This document shows positions 38,601-50,853 of a stretch of 64,000 bases of DNA, piece by piece. This DNA comes from Paramecium sonneborni (lineage: Eukaryota > Ciliophora > Oligohymenophorea > Peniculida > Parameciidae). The DNA lies in the NCBI GenBank assembly GCA_905182985.1, contig CAJJDN010000011.1:328390-392389 (forward strand). The letters run 5' to 3'. The translations under genes were made by a program, and so were the position numbers. Under the pieces are notes generated by a model. The model saw nothing but the letters and a program-made list of their open reading frames with translations. It had not been told where the DNA came from and ran no database searches. The stretch's first letter is position 1. Each line of letters starts with the position of its first letter.

Positions 38601-40641
38601 TAAATTATCCTTGTTTAAGTATTTTAAATATCCTCTAATATTTAAGCTGAATAACCAAAATCCTAATTAAAATAAAGATATAATGAATGTAAAGCTTAAA
38701 ATTATAAACAATAGCGTTATAATTCTTTTTTTACTTTAATAATTATTTTTATATGAGTAGGATTTTTTCTAATGTCTTAAATTAATTTTAATCTGTCTTT
38801 TGATTATAAATCTATTTAAGAATTAGATCTTGTTAATTTTCTTCTTAACATAATTTTCTATTCTGTATTAGTTAACTATTCTAATTTTACATTAAGTGAT
38901 AATTATTTTATTAAATCATCTAAACTTTCAACTGATCTAGTCAATGCATGATAGAGCATTTCCAGATCTTATATGAAATTGAATTTCATTTATAATAAAG
39001 TTCCAAATTTGATATAAATTATTAATAAAACATTAAAAGTGAAAGATATATCAGAATGACTAGTCAAAATTTTGTATTAATGTGTAACAAAATAATGATA
39101 AAAACCTTATTCAATTGAAGTAGCAGATGTAAACTAATTATAACTCAATTATTATTCTATTATTTTTATTTCTTCTAAAGCATCCTTAAATTATTTCATT
39201 CTAAAATTTAAATTAATTTAATGTATTGAGAGAGTTAAAAAATCTTTAAAATCATCCGTTTTATTTTTCTCTTTAATCTTTATCTCATCCTCAATATCAA
39301 TTTCAGCAAAACCAGATGTTAGAGGTATTCTATTGAGTAAATCATCTATTTATACATCTTCATATATCATTTATTAAAGTATTAATTTTAAAGGATGAGA
39401 TATGTTGATTTTTTGAAATCCAGTTATAGCATCAGGCATTGGTTTTAATAAAATCATTTCAATTATAACCTATGCCAAATTAATTAAGTCATCGTCATCA
39501 TTATGATTAGATCTGAATAATATATATGTTCTTTGATGTAAAATAAAACTACTTAAGTTTATATCTCCACATTTCTAATGTTTAATAATTCTTAAACAAG
39601 CATGTAAAAATTCATATATCTCATCTAATTTATATTAAATACCATGAACTTATCTATATTTAATTACTTATTTTAAAGTTATCTAAGAATATATATTATA
39701 TTTTATAACACAATATCCTTTTATATAGAAATCATCAACTTAATCAACTAAATTACTTAATCGAATATTTAATTCTCCATTTAAGTAAATTACACCATAA
39801 CTCTCATAATCATCCCTTTAATATTTAAATTATTATTCATGTCTTATTTATAAGAATTAAATTAAAAATTTTTTACCCAACTTATCTTTACTAATCCAAG
39901 TTGTATTATTTAATTATCGTATCAACTTAAAATGTTCTATTGGAAACAATTCTTCTTCAAAATATTACATAGAAAATTATTATAACTTTTAGTATTAATG
40001 ATCAAATATAAATGTATCCCTAAAACTATCCACAATAAATGTAAAAACATCAGATTTCTTTTTATTAATGTAATAGTCTATAATATTGAATTGTCTAGTT
40101 GAAAGGGGTATTTCATATTTATCTTTCATACTTTGAATATTAAAATAAAATACTTATATTATAATGATAGATATCCTTTAATTAAAGTATCTAGTCCTAG
40201 ATATTAAATCTTTTATGGATCTCCTAAAGATTTTGAAAGTTTATCTTTTAAATCTGTTTCCCCTTTTATTTTTTCTATAAGTTTTGCTTTAGAGAGATAA
40301 TCTAAAGCAATTTTTAAAGAAGGTTCTTTTTAACATTATCTTCTATATTAACTAAACCAAACTCCTTTTATTTTTAATAATAAAACCTTTCTACTATATA
40401 ACCAAGTATGTTTATTTATATAGCTTTTTTATTTTATTTTTAAGAGACTTAATTCTTCAATATCTTCTTTTATATTTACATGAGTTGTATTTTTTTTAGA
40501 ATTCTAAAGTAATTTAAATTCTTTTCTAAATTTGTTTTTAGCTTTTTCTTTATATAATTCTTAGATTGCATGTTGATTCTTTTTAAATATTTTTAATTTT
40601 CTAAAATCAAGATTTCTAAAATATAATGTTTTTCTTTTCAT
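35621..40641 (-). CDS. Giant helical-repeat protein with possible N-terminal pseudokinase-like region
   Basis: Model of four exons with introns 40131-40153, 36816-36841 and 36381-36408; about 1,647 aa. The 23-nt intron at 40131 is the key joint: without it the upstream frame stops and a new ATG frame starts in a 4-base overlap. Residues about 190-400 have a protein-kinase-like order: HFKLIRQLNNTTWISKDKLG, a helix with LDEIYEFLHACLRIIKHQ, then KCGDINLSSFIL where a catalytic loop would be, but no HRD, DFG or clear VAIK Lys. The remaining about 1,200 residues are repetitive amphipathic helices, possibly TPR-like. Function unknown. The ATG at 40641 is provisional because the frame is open further upstream. 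Confidence 0.6.
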
Positions 40642-40837
40642 ATACACATATCTACAAGCAATTCTTAGATCAGACCAAATTAATTTATGGTTGTTTAATA
40701 GAATTTTTTAATATAAAAATTCTTAAGCTGAATATAACTTTTTCTTGTCTTATCTTTTCCATTTTTTTATTTCGAAAATTTAATTGTTTTTTCTTCGCTA
40801 AAAATATTTTGAAATTGTTTATTATTACATAACTTAA

Positions 40838-43800
40838 TCAAAAAGTGAACTTAATTATCTATTTACATTTTATTTTTATTCTTTTTTATTTTCTTTATCC
40901 TCTTTACATATTTTCTACTTTGAGTATTTTTCTTCAAATGCAATACTTAGATTTTTTTTAGATTCTTAAATTTTTTGAAAAGATCCTAGAGGTATTTTTT
41001 AAAGAGATTCTAAAGGAATTTTTGTAGAAGATCCTTAAACTGTTCTTCTTTTTTAATTATTTTCTAAATATTTTGTTGATTTTATTTAATTATTATTATC
41101 AATAACTTTTGTAGATCTACATTAATTATTATCTATAGCTTTATTTGATTTTAATTTATCCTTTTTTGATAATTCACAAAATTTCTCCATATAATTAAGA
41201 TCAAAATGATCTAGCAGTTCATCTTCCGAACTTATGGTTTCAAAATCTCCTTTAATTTGAATATTTGATGAGCCGAAAACTTTAAATAAAGGAAATTTCT
41301 TTAAATTCTCTTGGCTTTTCATCTGAGCCTTAGCCTAAGTTTTTTAAAATTATTCAATAGTACTTTTAATTAAATATTTTTATCTTTTTAAAAACAAACC
41401 TAATTCAAAAGGAATCTATCCAAAAATTCCATTTATAATAAAATTCATCATGAAATTACTAATTAGAAATGTTAAATAAATTAATATTAATTCATTTCCA
41501 TACTTTAAACTATAATCAATAATCATTTAACCTGTATTAGTTAGAATGCAAACATAATTAATAAGTTCTAAAATACTATTCCAAACTCCTAAAGTTGAAT
41601 TATTTTAAGGCCAAGGTCTCTAAAGATAATAAATAAATTTAGCTTTATCTGCTTGCATTTGAGCTATATTTTAAACCCAAAGTAAAAAGAAACTAAAAGG
41701 AAATGTATAACCAAAAATAGATAATAAAGTATTTTGTAAAAATATTTCCATATAATCTTCTAAAGTACCATATCTTTCTTAACTTTTAGCATAAGATTAT
41801 CTATTTGATTATTCCTCTATATATTTATTAATATCAATATTATCAAAAGTATATTTAAAAATTGGAATCTTCTTAACATAATAAAGTAATTTCATAATTT
41901 TGAATGTCTTGAATACAAAAACCCAAATAATCATTGTTGCAAAATGATATTAAACATGATCTGAACAATTTGTTTCTTTACAATATAAATCAAAAGGTCC
42001 ATTTAAGAATGCAATTACAATTAAAGGTCCTACATAAGAAACAAAATATAAAATGTATTTTTTCACAATAAAACTTTCTTCATAATCCTTAACAGATTTT
42101 TAATTTTCAAAATCTGTTAAATGAATTGCAATTATATCATAAACTTTATCTAAACATTAAATAATAACAATATTTATAGAAGCTGTGACAAGAATTTCAA
42201 AAAATCCACTTTCTAATGATTTATTATTTTAAAATTATGCCTTTAAAGTAGTTGTAAGTATGTATAGACCAATCATTATTGCTGCATATAATCCAATAAT
42301 AAATAATAATGTAGAAGTTGCAAAGAATGTTCTTGTAAATAGTTCTAATTAATTAATTCCTATCGAATTCATATAATCATTTTCTATAGATCGTTTATAA
42401 CTTCCAATAAAATTGCTTCTTTATTTAGAGATTTCTTCTTTTCCTGATTAACCAAATTAAATATTAAAAATCAACTGTTTCTTTTACCATAGTACAACAA
42501 ATAAATTTGTCCATTAGATTTATAGAAATGCAAATATTATTCTTAATAAATAATAAAGATCACTTTCACTATCTTATATAACCCATTAAATTAAATTGCA
42601 TGCCAAAGCAATAAAAGCTATCTTCAGTAACATTTAAGTATAATAAGTTGTGTAGTAAAAATAGAGACCTATTTTTTCACCATAGTATTCACAAATTTAA
42701 TTAATAGGAGTACTCCAAGGTTTAGTTATATTGAATGCCCATTCAAATTCTAAATGATACATTTTCTTTCTATAAAAATCTTCTTCTAAAATATCTTATT
42801 ATTAAATAGTCTAATGTCCAAATAATTCAAAATGATCATTTACACAAAATAAAGATGATACAATCTTTTTACTTATTAAATCATTCATCTAAAATAATGA
42901 ATTTATAGATTATTCTACTAATTTTAAACGTTCTGAAGAAGAAAACAATGATATTTTTTTTTCTTCATTAATTTAATATTTACACCAACACATCTTATGT
43001 TAATATTTCATTGTTGTAGAACAAGTTTTAGTTGGTTTTGTGAAAATAACATATGAATCTAATCTTTCAAAATGTATTAAATCCCAAAAATTAAATAGTA
43101 CCTTTCCATCTGTATTAGCTACTTTTAAGGCTTCTTCAAATATTCTAAAATATTTTTATGCTAATCTTTCTTTTTTAAATAGTTTTATTAATTTAGTTGT
43201 TATTTTATCAGTATTAACAAGAAATCTTGAATATTCTTAAATAACCTAAAATACATTCTCTTATATTTTTTTAATTTCTTATTAATGAAACCAATTTTAT
43301 TTATCCTTGATGTTTTATTTGGTTAATTTTTTTACTTATTCATTTTTACTATTTCTGATTATGTATAATTCGTAAGGAGTTAATTATTTATTTATTAAAG
43401 CTGCTATATCACTATTAATTGCATTCTTTATTCTAATACTTCTTAATTCTTTTTCAAGATGAACCAGATACTAATAATATGCAAACCATTATACATCCGT
43501 AGGATGTTCATCATCATCTTAAATATCCATTTTACCATATTAAAATAATTAATTGCTTATTCTACTTTAATTTACTTCCCTAGCAACTCTTTTAAAATTT
43601 ATATCTTAAATTAAATGAATTATCTTAGGTCTTAAATAAAGAAACATATCACTTAAATCATCATAATCATCTGGTTTCCATAATCTATTATTTAATCTTA
43701 AAGGTCTAAAACTTGTATCCACTGGTTCTAAAGAAAATAAATCAGAAAAACAAAAATTTAACTTTTTTTTCATTTTTTATTTTTCAGCCATCGTTTTAAG

Positions 43801-44785
43801 ATTTTCTTCAGTAGCATATAATTTACAAAATATATATTTTCCATCCTCTGAAATTGAATTGTATACATTATATCCAGTTAATATTAATTAAACAACTATA
43901 ATATTTCTCATTAAAGTAAGAAAGTCTGCTGTATCTTATTGAGTTCGAGACCATTTTCCATTTGAAAAAGTTAAAAAACCACCATTTTTCATTTTTCTTG
44001 GTGTAATCCTTTTTAAAATATTATAATCCACATCCAATAGTTCATTTAATTTTTATCTAATATTAGCTATTTATTCAGATTTATTCAATAACTCTTTAAA
44101 ATTTGAAGTTAATTTATTCATTTTATCAAATCTCTATTGATTAGTATTTTAATTATCTGTTTATTTTTTTTGAATAGTCTCATATATTGGTTCATTATTT
44201 TCACTAATTTATTAATGAATGTTATCTAATAAATATAAATCTTAATGAGTAGCTTTTAATTATGAGTTTTAAGTAAATGCAAATCTTACCTTTAAATTTT
44301 TGTTTGGATCAAGATTTGTCAAAACTCCTTCTATTGCTTTAAAAAATATTTTGTTTTCAATATTATTTCTATCTAATTTCAAAATTCTTTCAATGAATAA
44401 CATTGATTCTAATGCTGTCATTGTATCATATGAATCACATTATTTAAAATCAGGATTAGGAAATCTAAATTTAATATAAAAGTGAATACCTTAATATAGC
44501 ATCTGGTAACATCTAATCATTAAAACTATCAATATTTTCACTCCATTTCTAACTTAATTTTATTTCATCTTTATGAGTTAACTATCTCCCAAGAAGCATC
44601 TAAACATAAATTTCATATTTTTATAGAAATTTGGCAATAACTCTGAATTCCTTAACTTACTTAGTATCAATAGTTTTATCTCTCTCTCTTTTAGATCGAA
44701 CAAAATTTTCAAAATTATCGATACTTTACACCTTACTTTGATTAGAAAGTATTTCACTTGAAGGCGACAAAGAAAAATAACTCAT
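40838..44785 (-). CDS. Anoctamin (TMEM16) family membrane protein
   Basis: Intron 44465-44489; about 1,300 aa. The cytosolic N-terminal half (about 600 aa) is followed by the anoctamin core: ICEYYGEKIGLYFYYTTYYT, STLLFIIGLYAAIMIGLYIL, YILYFVSYVGPLIVIAFLNG, YGTLEDYMEIFLQNTLLSIF followed by GYTFPFSFFLLWVQNIAQMQ, and a late membrane segment FLISNFMMNFIINGIFGQIP. EDYMEIFLQ and the Asp/Lys downstream match the Ca-binding helix region of TMEM16 proteins, which act as Ca-activated scramblases or anion channels. The C-terminal tail is basic and Ser/Asn-rich. The 3' end is uncertain: the stop at 40838 needs a 17-nt intron at 40850-40866; otherwise the frame stays open to 40126. Confidence 0.88.
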
Positions 44786-44978
44786 ATATTTAATTCACAA
44801 ATTTAAATATAAATGTTGCATTATTTAGCTTTATTATTTTAAGCGATGAAATGATTTTATTATCACAAAATATGAATAGCTTTTATTTTAAAAGGATTTC
44901 ATTGAAAAAGTTATAATTCAATTACAATAATATTATTTAATAAGATAATTGATGAGAATAAAAACGGAATTATCAAAA

Positions 44979-45300
44979 TCATGACTCTATGTTACTGATT
45001 TAAAATTTAACATTTCTATATATATTATCAACCATTTCTCTAAAGACATTTAACAAACATTCCTTTTCAGTAATTGTTATATTTGCATTCTCAATTTCAT
45101 CTGCCATCAAATCAATATCTTCTAACATTTTCTTTATATTTCTCATAAAATAAATTGAGCTTGGAAATAATTATTTCTTTATCTACATCTTATTCATCAT
45201 TTCTAACAGATTTACTAATTAATTTCTATTCTTTTTAGATTTAATCTAAAATTTCATCTTAACTTTTCTCTTTTTTTTCTTTAAGTATTAATCTCATCAT
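44979..45300 (-). CDS. Small helical protein of unknown function
   Basis: Two exons with a 25-nt intron near 45194-45218; 98 aa. N-terminal basic coiled coil (LKEKKEKSQDEILDQIQKEQ) and C-terminal helix (MLEDIDLMADEIENANITIT; NVFREMVDNIYRNV). No recognised family. The frame joins correctly only with the intron, which supports it as real. An in-frame double ATG opens the frame; the first was used. Confidence 0.55.
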
Positions 45301-46302
45301 ATCCTTTCATAATTATTTAATCAGAAAAATTTATATTGATGTAAAAACAATGTCATATTTACAATCAAATAAATTTATCCAATAATCCCAATTTGTTTAA
45401 ATAAATTTAAAAGATCCTATTATAATTTAGATATATTACCTCATAAAATACGATTGTATCAATTGTTGATTAAAAATAGTAATGTTTCCAAAAGAGAGCA
45501 TGAGCTAAATAAATAAATCTAAAAAAGAATTGTAAAATACTGAAAATAAACATTGCAATATTTTTACTAGAATATTTAATGTCTAAGTTACAATATTGAT
45601 ATCCTAAAATATTCTAATTTTATAAAAGAATTAACTAGGACAGAAAGCCTTCGAATCCCATCATTATATTTAGAATTTATAAATTGATAAATCATTAGTT
45701 AAAACTTAATCCCTAATTTGCTTTTGTAGCTTACCACTACTGAAAAAAATCCATTTAAGGCATTCAAAATTTACCAATTACTAAATACATATTCATCATC
45801 TCAATAATCAAAAGTCTACGAAAATTGTGAATATTTGACACCAACTTGAGGTTCCTATTATTAAATAATTTTTTATTAATCATTTAAAGGTTAAGTCTCC
45901 ACAATGTTTCTTATGTCTTTATACATCTATTTATTTTACATATATTCAGACCCTAAATCATATAAATATTAAATGATTGTGTAAACTGAAATACCTTCAT
46001 TTATAAGTGATTTTAAAATTTCAGTTTATATATTACTTTCCCCCTTCAATTTCTATAAAATTTATTAATATCATATATTGAGCTCTATTTTAGGCATTTA
46101 ATTAATCCAAAACATTAAGATTTTGAATAATTGAAAAAACTATTAATAATGAGCATAATATCCTTTGCCAAGGGAATGAATTGTACAATTCATATTTTTA
46201 TAGAGATGATAAAATCAATTTTGATTAATAATCTGTAATGAGAGATTTTTGTTCACATTTGTACTTATCCTAATTTATAATTAATATAGAATTAACAAAT
46301 AA
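45301..46302. other. Gene-poor stretch with one doubtful ORF
   Basis: About 1 kb. The best plus-strand frame starts at about 45490 (MFPKESMSQINKSKKELQNT) and is open for about 115 codons, including SHHYIQNLQIDKSLVK. Composition is marginal, and it is followed by further frames without a clean junction. It could be a decayed gene or chance; not called. Confidence 0.4.
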
Positions 46303-47161
46303 TCACATTTATATATATCTATTTAAAAATTTCCTGTGAAAATCACTTCTAACAGCGTCATTAATAAATCTTTGTTTTTCTTTTACTTCAAGTCTTGATT
46401 AGTTTTTGAAAATAGTATCTTCATACCATCTAAAATGAATGGTTATAAAAATAATACTTTTTTTTTAAAGAATAATCTTCACTAATTAATAAAGGATTTC
46501 CTTTAATAATTTCTTCTTCCCTATTTTTATCTAAATACTCTTGTTTTTCTAAAAACTTATATAGAAATATTAATTTACTTTCTTTTTTTCTTCAATTTCT
46601 CTTTGTTCTTTAATTTTTTGATATTCTCTCATTAAAAGTTCATCATCATCTTCTTCATCACTTGATGAAGATGATTTCTCTTCAATTTTTAAATCTTATT
46701 ACTATATAATATGTTTTTCTGGTTTTTATGAATTTTCTTCTTCATCAGAAGATTTAATGAATTCTTTATCATCAGCATCTTGTTCATATACTTCTTTTTC
46801 TTCTAATTTAGTTTTTTTTAATATCATAGGTTCTTAAACATCTTTATTTTAATCTAATTAATAATTTAAAAAAGTTTCTACTTTTTTAAGTAGCTTCTAT
46901 AGCTAATGAAGTTTCTGAAACACCTAAAGCTTTTAATTCTCTTTATCTCCTCCCTTCTTCCTCTCTTTTTATTAAATCCATTTTAAAATCCTTTGATTCC
47001 AATTCCTCTTATGTTCCCTATCCAGGTCTTCTCATTTTCAATATTAAATATGCAGGTAAATCTTTAGAATGATATGATCTTGAATGGACTAACATTTTAT
47101 TTCCACCTTATTCACTTCCACCTATTGCTGGTCTATATGTAGGTCTATGGGCTGTTGTCAT
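46303..47161 (-). CDS. CWC15: Spliceosome protein CWC15
   Basis: Four exons; introns 46854-46881, 46556-46578 and 46430-46457; 259 aa, close to the family length. The start MTTAHRPTYRPAIGG is the invariant CWC15 N-terminus; SKDLPAYLILKMRRPGQ follows as in the family. The middle is an acidic Ser-rich region (SSSSDEEDDDELL) and coiled coil; the C-terminus has GNPLLISED, KWYEDTIFKNQ, RFINDAVRSDFHRKFLNRYI, matching the WDDDVVFKN and FVNDTLRSEFHKKFMEKYI blocks. CWC15 is a component of the NineTeen-related complex in the activated spliceosome. It lies 35 bp downstream of the neuroguidin gene on the same strand. Confidence 0.95.
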
Positions 47162-47196
47162 TAAAAAAAAATATAATTAAAATAATAAACTATAAT

Positions 47197-48124
47197 TCAT
47201 CTTCTTTTTCTTTTTACAATTTTTTTCATACTTCCCTTTAGTTTTGAAACTTAAGGTTTTTTTATCTTTTTTGTACCTTTATTTAAAACTTTATTAATAG
47301 TTTCAAATTCTTAAAAATCATCTAATCTTGTAACATTTGCTTTTCTCTCAGCTATTCTTTCTCTTCTTTTCTCATCCCTAGTTGTTGGTAATCTTGTCAT
47401 ATGATCTTCTTCATATTTCCTTTTTTCTATTTATTTTTCATCTTCAGCTCTTCCATAATATAATTATTATAAATCTCTTTCTGTCATTTCTTTTGGCTTA
47501 TCTGTCTAAATTTAATATTCATTATTAATATACCTCTTAATCATCCAAAATACTTTTTATTAATTTTGCTTTTTGTTATATTTTTTTTTGTTCTTCTCTT
47601 CTCTCTTACTTTTATTTATTTAAATCACTCTTTGAAAGAGTTGCTGCAAGCTTAGGTGGTACATATTTTTAATTTGGATTACTACTTTTATCATTAGTTT
47701 CATCTTTATGAAGATTCTCTATTCTAGGCTTTAATGCTAATTTCTCAACTTAATCCATCACTTATTCCTCTTCATTAGTTTGGTTTTCTTGATATTTTGA
47801 TAATTTATCAATGGTATATTATAATTTTTTTTAAGCTTAAATTATTTTCTGTAATAAAATTTTATCTTCAATCAACTAATCAACTGGAAACTCATCCAAA
47901 TTTCCATAATTCAATTTATGTAATATGTACATATTTAAATGAATCAAATATTTAGTCATTGTTGCATTTTTGGCTCTTAAATATTAAGCAATGTTATTTT
48001 TATTTTCATTTATACATGTAATAGCATGTAGATTATCTATATATAACAGTTGATCATTTATCGTGGTTATCAAATCAGAATAGACAGGAAAATCTTCCTT
48101 AAAGTAGGTTAAACCACCACTCAT
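47197..48124 (-). CDS. NGDN: Neuroguidin / LCP5-like SAS10-family ribosome-biogenesis protein
   Basis: Two exons, intron 47506-47533; 299 aa, as in NGDN. N-terminal Sas10/Utp3 helices (YLIHLNMYILHKLNYGNLDE; DKILLQKIIQAQKKLQYTID), then SNPNQKYVPPKLAATL, corresponding to the KYVPPRI motif, and the C-terminal block KYEEDHMTRLPTTRDEKRRE with RIAERKANVTRLDDFQEFET, which matches the NYEE-MMVRL-SKREKGR region of NGDN/LCP5. The tail is strongly basic (KKIVKRKRR), fitting nucleolar location. LCP5 acts in the small-subunit processome in 18S rRNA maturation. Confidence 0.88.
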
Positions 48125-48176
48125 TATATAAATTAATTTATGAAAATGAATTAAAATATAAAACTATATACTATGA

Positions 48177-48781
48177 TCATTCTAAATTAAATTGAACCTT
48201 TCTTAGAGTGCTATCAGCTTAATTTTATTAATTCCTAAATCTACTATACTTCATTTCTTATTTAAGAATACTTTTAGCTGATTTTTCATCTGGATACCCA
48301 CCCTTTTAACTATCTTGCATAAATGAATCTTCATCTCTAGGTGAAGATATATTTTTTAGATTAATTTATTGCTCAGTAACTGATTATAGTTTTTTAAGTC
48401 TATTAGAATCAAAAGATCTTAAAGAATTCTTAGCTTCGAATGCAACAATAGGAGAATCATTTTATCTTTTTTTACCTAAGGTGCAGGTTGATTTAAAAAT
48501 TTGTTCATCTTTGTCAACTTGCCTTAAAAATTAAATTTCTTTCATTGATTAAGATTGTTCCGATTTTTTACTTTACTGAGACCTTAATTCTGGAAATGCA
48601 GGAGTTCCACATTCTTCTGTTTTTTTATAGCTATGTATTACTTATTAAACACTATTATAAAATGAATAAAAACTTGATACTCTTATAATTTAGCAGATTA
48701 TTAATTAGAATCTTAAAGGATTACGACTTCTGAGACATCCTCATCTTAGACAATTTTATTACAGCATTATGCATTACCCAT
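48177..48781 (-). CDS. Predicted acylated protein with PP1-docking (RVxF) motif
   Basis: Two exons, intron 48652-48680 (29 nt); 191 aa. It begins MGNAQCCNKI, a plausible myristoylation site with adjacent palmitoylatable Cys pair. It is otherwise disordered and Ser/Gln-rich (LRSQQSKKSEQSQS; SPRDEDSFMQDSQKGG). The final residues are STLRKVQFNLE: KVQF fits the RVxF consensus for protein phosphatase 1 docking, preceded by basic residues and followed by acid, as in many PP1 regulators; KSILKQEM lies just upstream. Inference: a membrane-tethered PP1-binding regulator. No family recognised. Gaps to neighbours are 52 and 38 bp. Confidence 0.7.
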
Positions 48782-48819
48782 ATTATAAAATAATTTTGTA
48801 ATATAAAATGATGAAAAAT

Positions 48820-50455
48820 TCAATCATCATCAAATAACCGGTTTCCTCCTCTTCCTCTTGTAGGTCTTCTGCCTCCTCTATCACTACCTCTTTTAGTTTT
48901 TCTATCATCTTATGATCTATCTCTAATTTATGATCCATCAATTTTCTTTCTAAATTAAGTACTATTTTGTTATTCTTTTCTAATAAATCCAAATCAGGAA
49001 ATACTTCTCTTTATCTTTAACAGCATTAACTAATTTAAGTTTTTCTTCTTCGAATTCTCTAGACATAGCCTTAGGATTTGGATCCTCATAAGCCCATTTA
49101 CACATGATACATTCTTATTAATCTAAAGCTTATGAATCCATAGCTTCTTTAGCAAATTCTGCTTGACATCTATGTTTATATCTAAATTAAATAATTAATA
49201 AAAATACCTAATAAATGAAACACCTTTAGCAGGAATAACATTTAAATCATCAATATCTCCTAATGGACTAAAATGTCTCCATAATGTATCATACATTAAC
49301 GCCAAAGCTTGAGTACTTGTATCTGCTTTTGGCATTTTATAATGAGTAATATAAATAGCTCTAGTATCACTTGTAAAACAGCCTATTCTAAAATAAAATT
49401 AGTTATATTATATATTACCCTTTCATATCTTCTCTATGATTAGCAAATCTAGTTCTACCAAATGCATCTTTACTATTATCAATTTATTCACATTCATCCA
49501 TTGTAGGAATTCTGTGATAATATCTACAATTAACACCTTCAGCACAACATCCTCTTGCAAAGAACAAACAAAAATATGTACTAAATTTTTCATATAAATC
49601 TGCTTTTGTATATCCACTATCTATATCTGGATGCATTCTTGTTAAAGCTGGTTCTTTCTCTTTATATTTATTTCCATCACTCAAAAATCTATCAAACCAA
49701 GTATTATATTCCTCATCACCTTATTTATAACCAAACTTTGTTGCCAATGATTCTTCCACTTATTTTCTTGCTGGTCTTAACATTACTTTCTATCTTTTCT
49801 AAAATAATTATTCTCTTTATCTTGCTATATATTATTTAGGTAAAAATTTAAAAAAGTTCCTCTCTTAATAGTCATATAATCTATGCTCAAACTATCTTCT
49901 ATAATCAGACAACTTCTATACTATATCTAATGGTAAATCCCAAACACTTTCCTTTGTTACTGGATTATAATAATAATTCTTTTTCCATGTATTATCATAT
50001 AATACTTACCAAGGATAAATTATCTTTTATATCTCATCTGCATTTACAAGTTATCCACCTTTATTTATTTATTATTCTATTGGCTATTTCTGTAAATTTT
50101 AGAGTTCTTCCTCTTTTTTTTTATTTAGTTTCTCTTCTATCTACTTTTCTAATTCCTTTTAATTCTCTTCTGCTTCCTTTACTTTCTATTGATACAATTG
50201 ATAAGCCTCAATTTTCTTTTAATTTTCCTCCTCTTATTGAATCTCTTTTGAATTTGGTGCTAAATGTGCTATCTATTAAATTTTTTGAAAATCTATTCCT
50301 ATTGGTCTAAAAGGATTCTTCTCTGGCTTTGCTATATCAAATTTCAAATTATCTGAATCTGATTCATATTAATCTCCTTCTGAATATGAATATTAATCAA
50401 CATTTTCTTCCTCTTCTTATTACTATACTTTTTATTAATCTTCTTAATCAGCCAT
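48820..50455 (-). CDS. CWC2: CWC2/RBM22-like splicing factor with N-terminal WW domain
   Basis: Four exons; introns 49388-49418, 49182-49207 and 48980-49004; 517 aa. N-terminal acidic Gln/Glu-rich coiled region (about 1-150), then a WW domain at about 165-200: PWQVLYDNTWKKNYYYNPVT followed by KESVWDLPLD, with both Trp and the YYYNP core. Next comes the Cwc2 torus with CCCH zinc finger: YFCLFFARGCCAEGVNCRYY then H, followed by DAFGRTRFANHREDMKGIGC and an RRM-like region (TLWRHFSPLGDIDDLNVIPA, KGVSFIRYKHRCQAEFAKEA). The tail is RGG-type (RGGRRPTRGRGGNR). CWC2 contacts U6 snRNA and the catalytic core. Yeast Cwc2 has no WW domain, so the WW fusion is the unusual part. Confidence 0.92.
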
Positions 50456-50853
50456 TAATTTATTAATATTATAAATATTTTATTATTTTCTATTTTTTTA
50501 TTCCAAATTTACCATTCCCATTTCATCTTTAATTCATTTTCAATTTTAAAAAAAACCACAAATTACAGTTATCTCAATTCTATAATAAACTATAATTTAT
50601 TTTTAATTTTCAAATTTCAAAGATTCTCCTTAAATATCCAATAATTCTCTTTGATTAATTATAATTAAACTATTATTAGTAAAATTATTTTAAATAAAGT
50701 ATACTAATTAAATCTATTTAATTTTCACTAAAATTTTAGTTAGATTCTTTAAAATTTAGGTCAGTCCTTCTTTATTATTCATTAATTTTAAACTGAATTA
50801 TGATATAACATCCAAAAACCCCATAATATTCTAGCTCTAACTAAAATTAAGAA
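50456..50853. promoter_or_regulatory. Divergent intergenic region
   Basis: About 400 bp between the divergent CWC2 and RING-CH starts; A+T-rich. The exact repeat begins inside it at 50596. No gene seen. Confidence 0.4.

Noticed and set aside
45490..45840. Plus-strand ORF starting MFPKESMSQ
   Set aside because: Composition is marginal, no introns or motifs, and chance frames of this length occur when only TGA stops.
49930..50310. 126-aa plus-strand ORF rich in Leu/Phe/Ile
   Set aside because: It is the antisense shadow of the CWC2 N-terminal Glu/Lys/Gln-rich exon; hydrophobic composition comes from complementing an A-rich coding strand.
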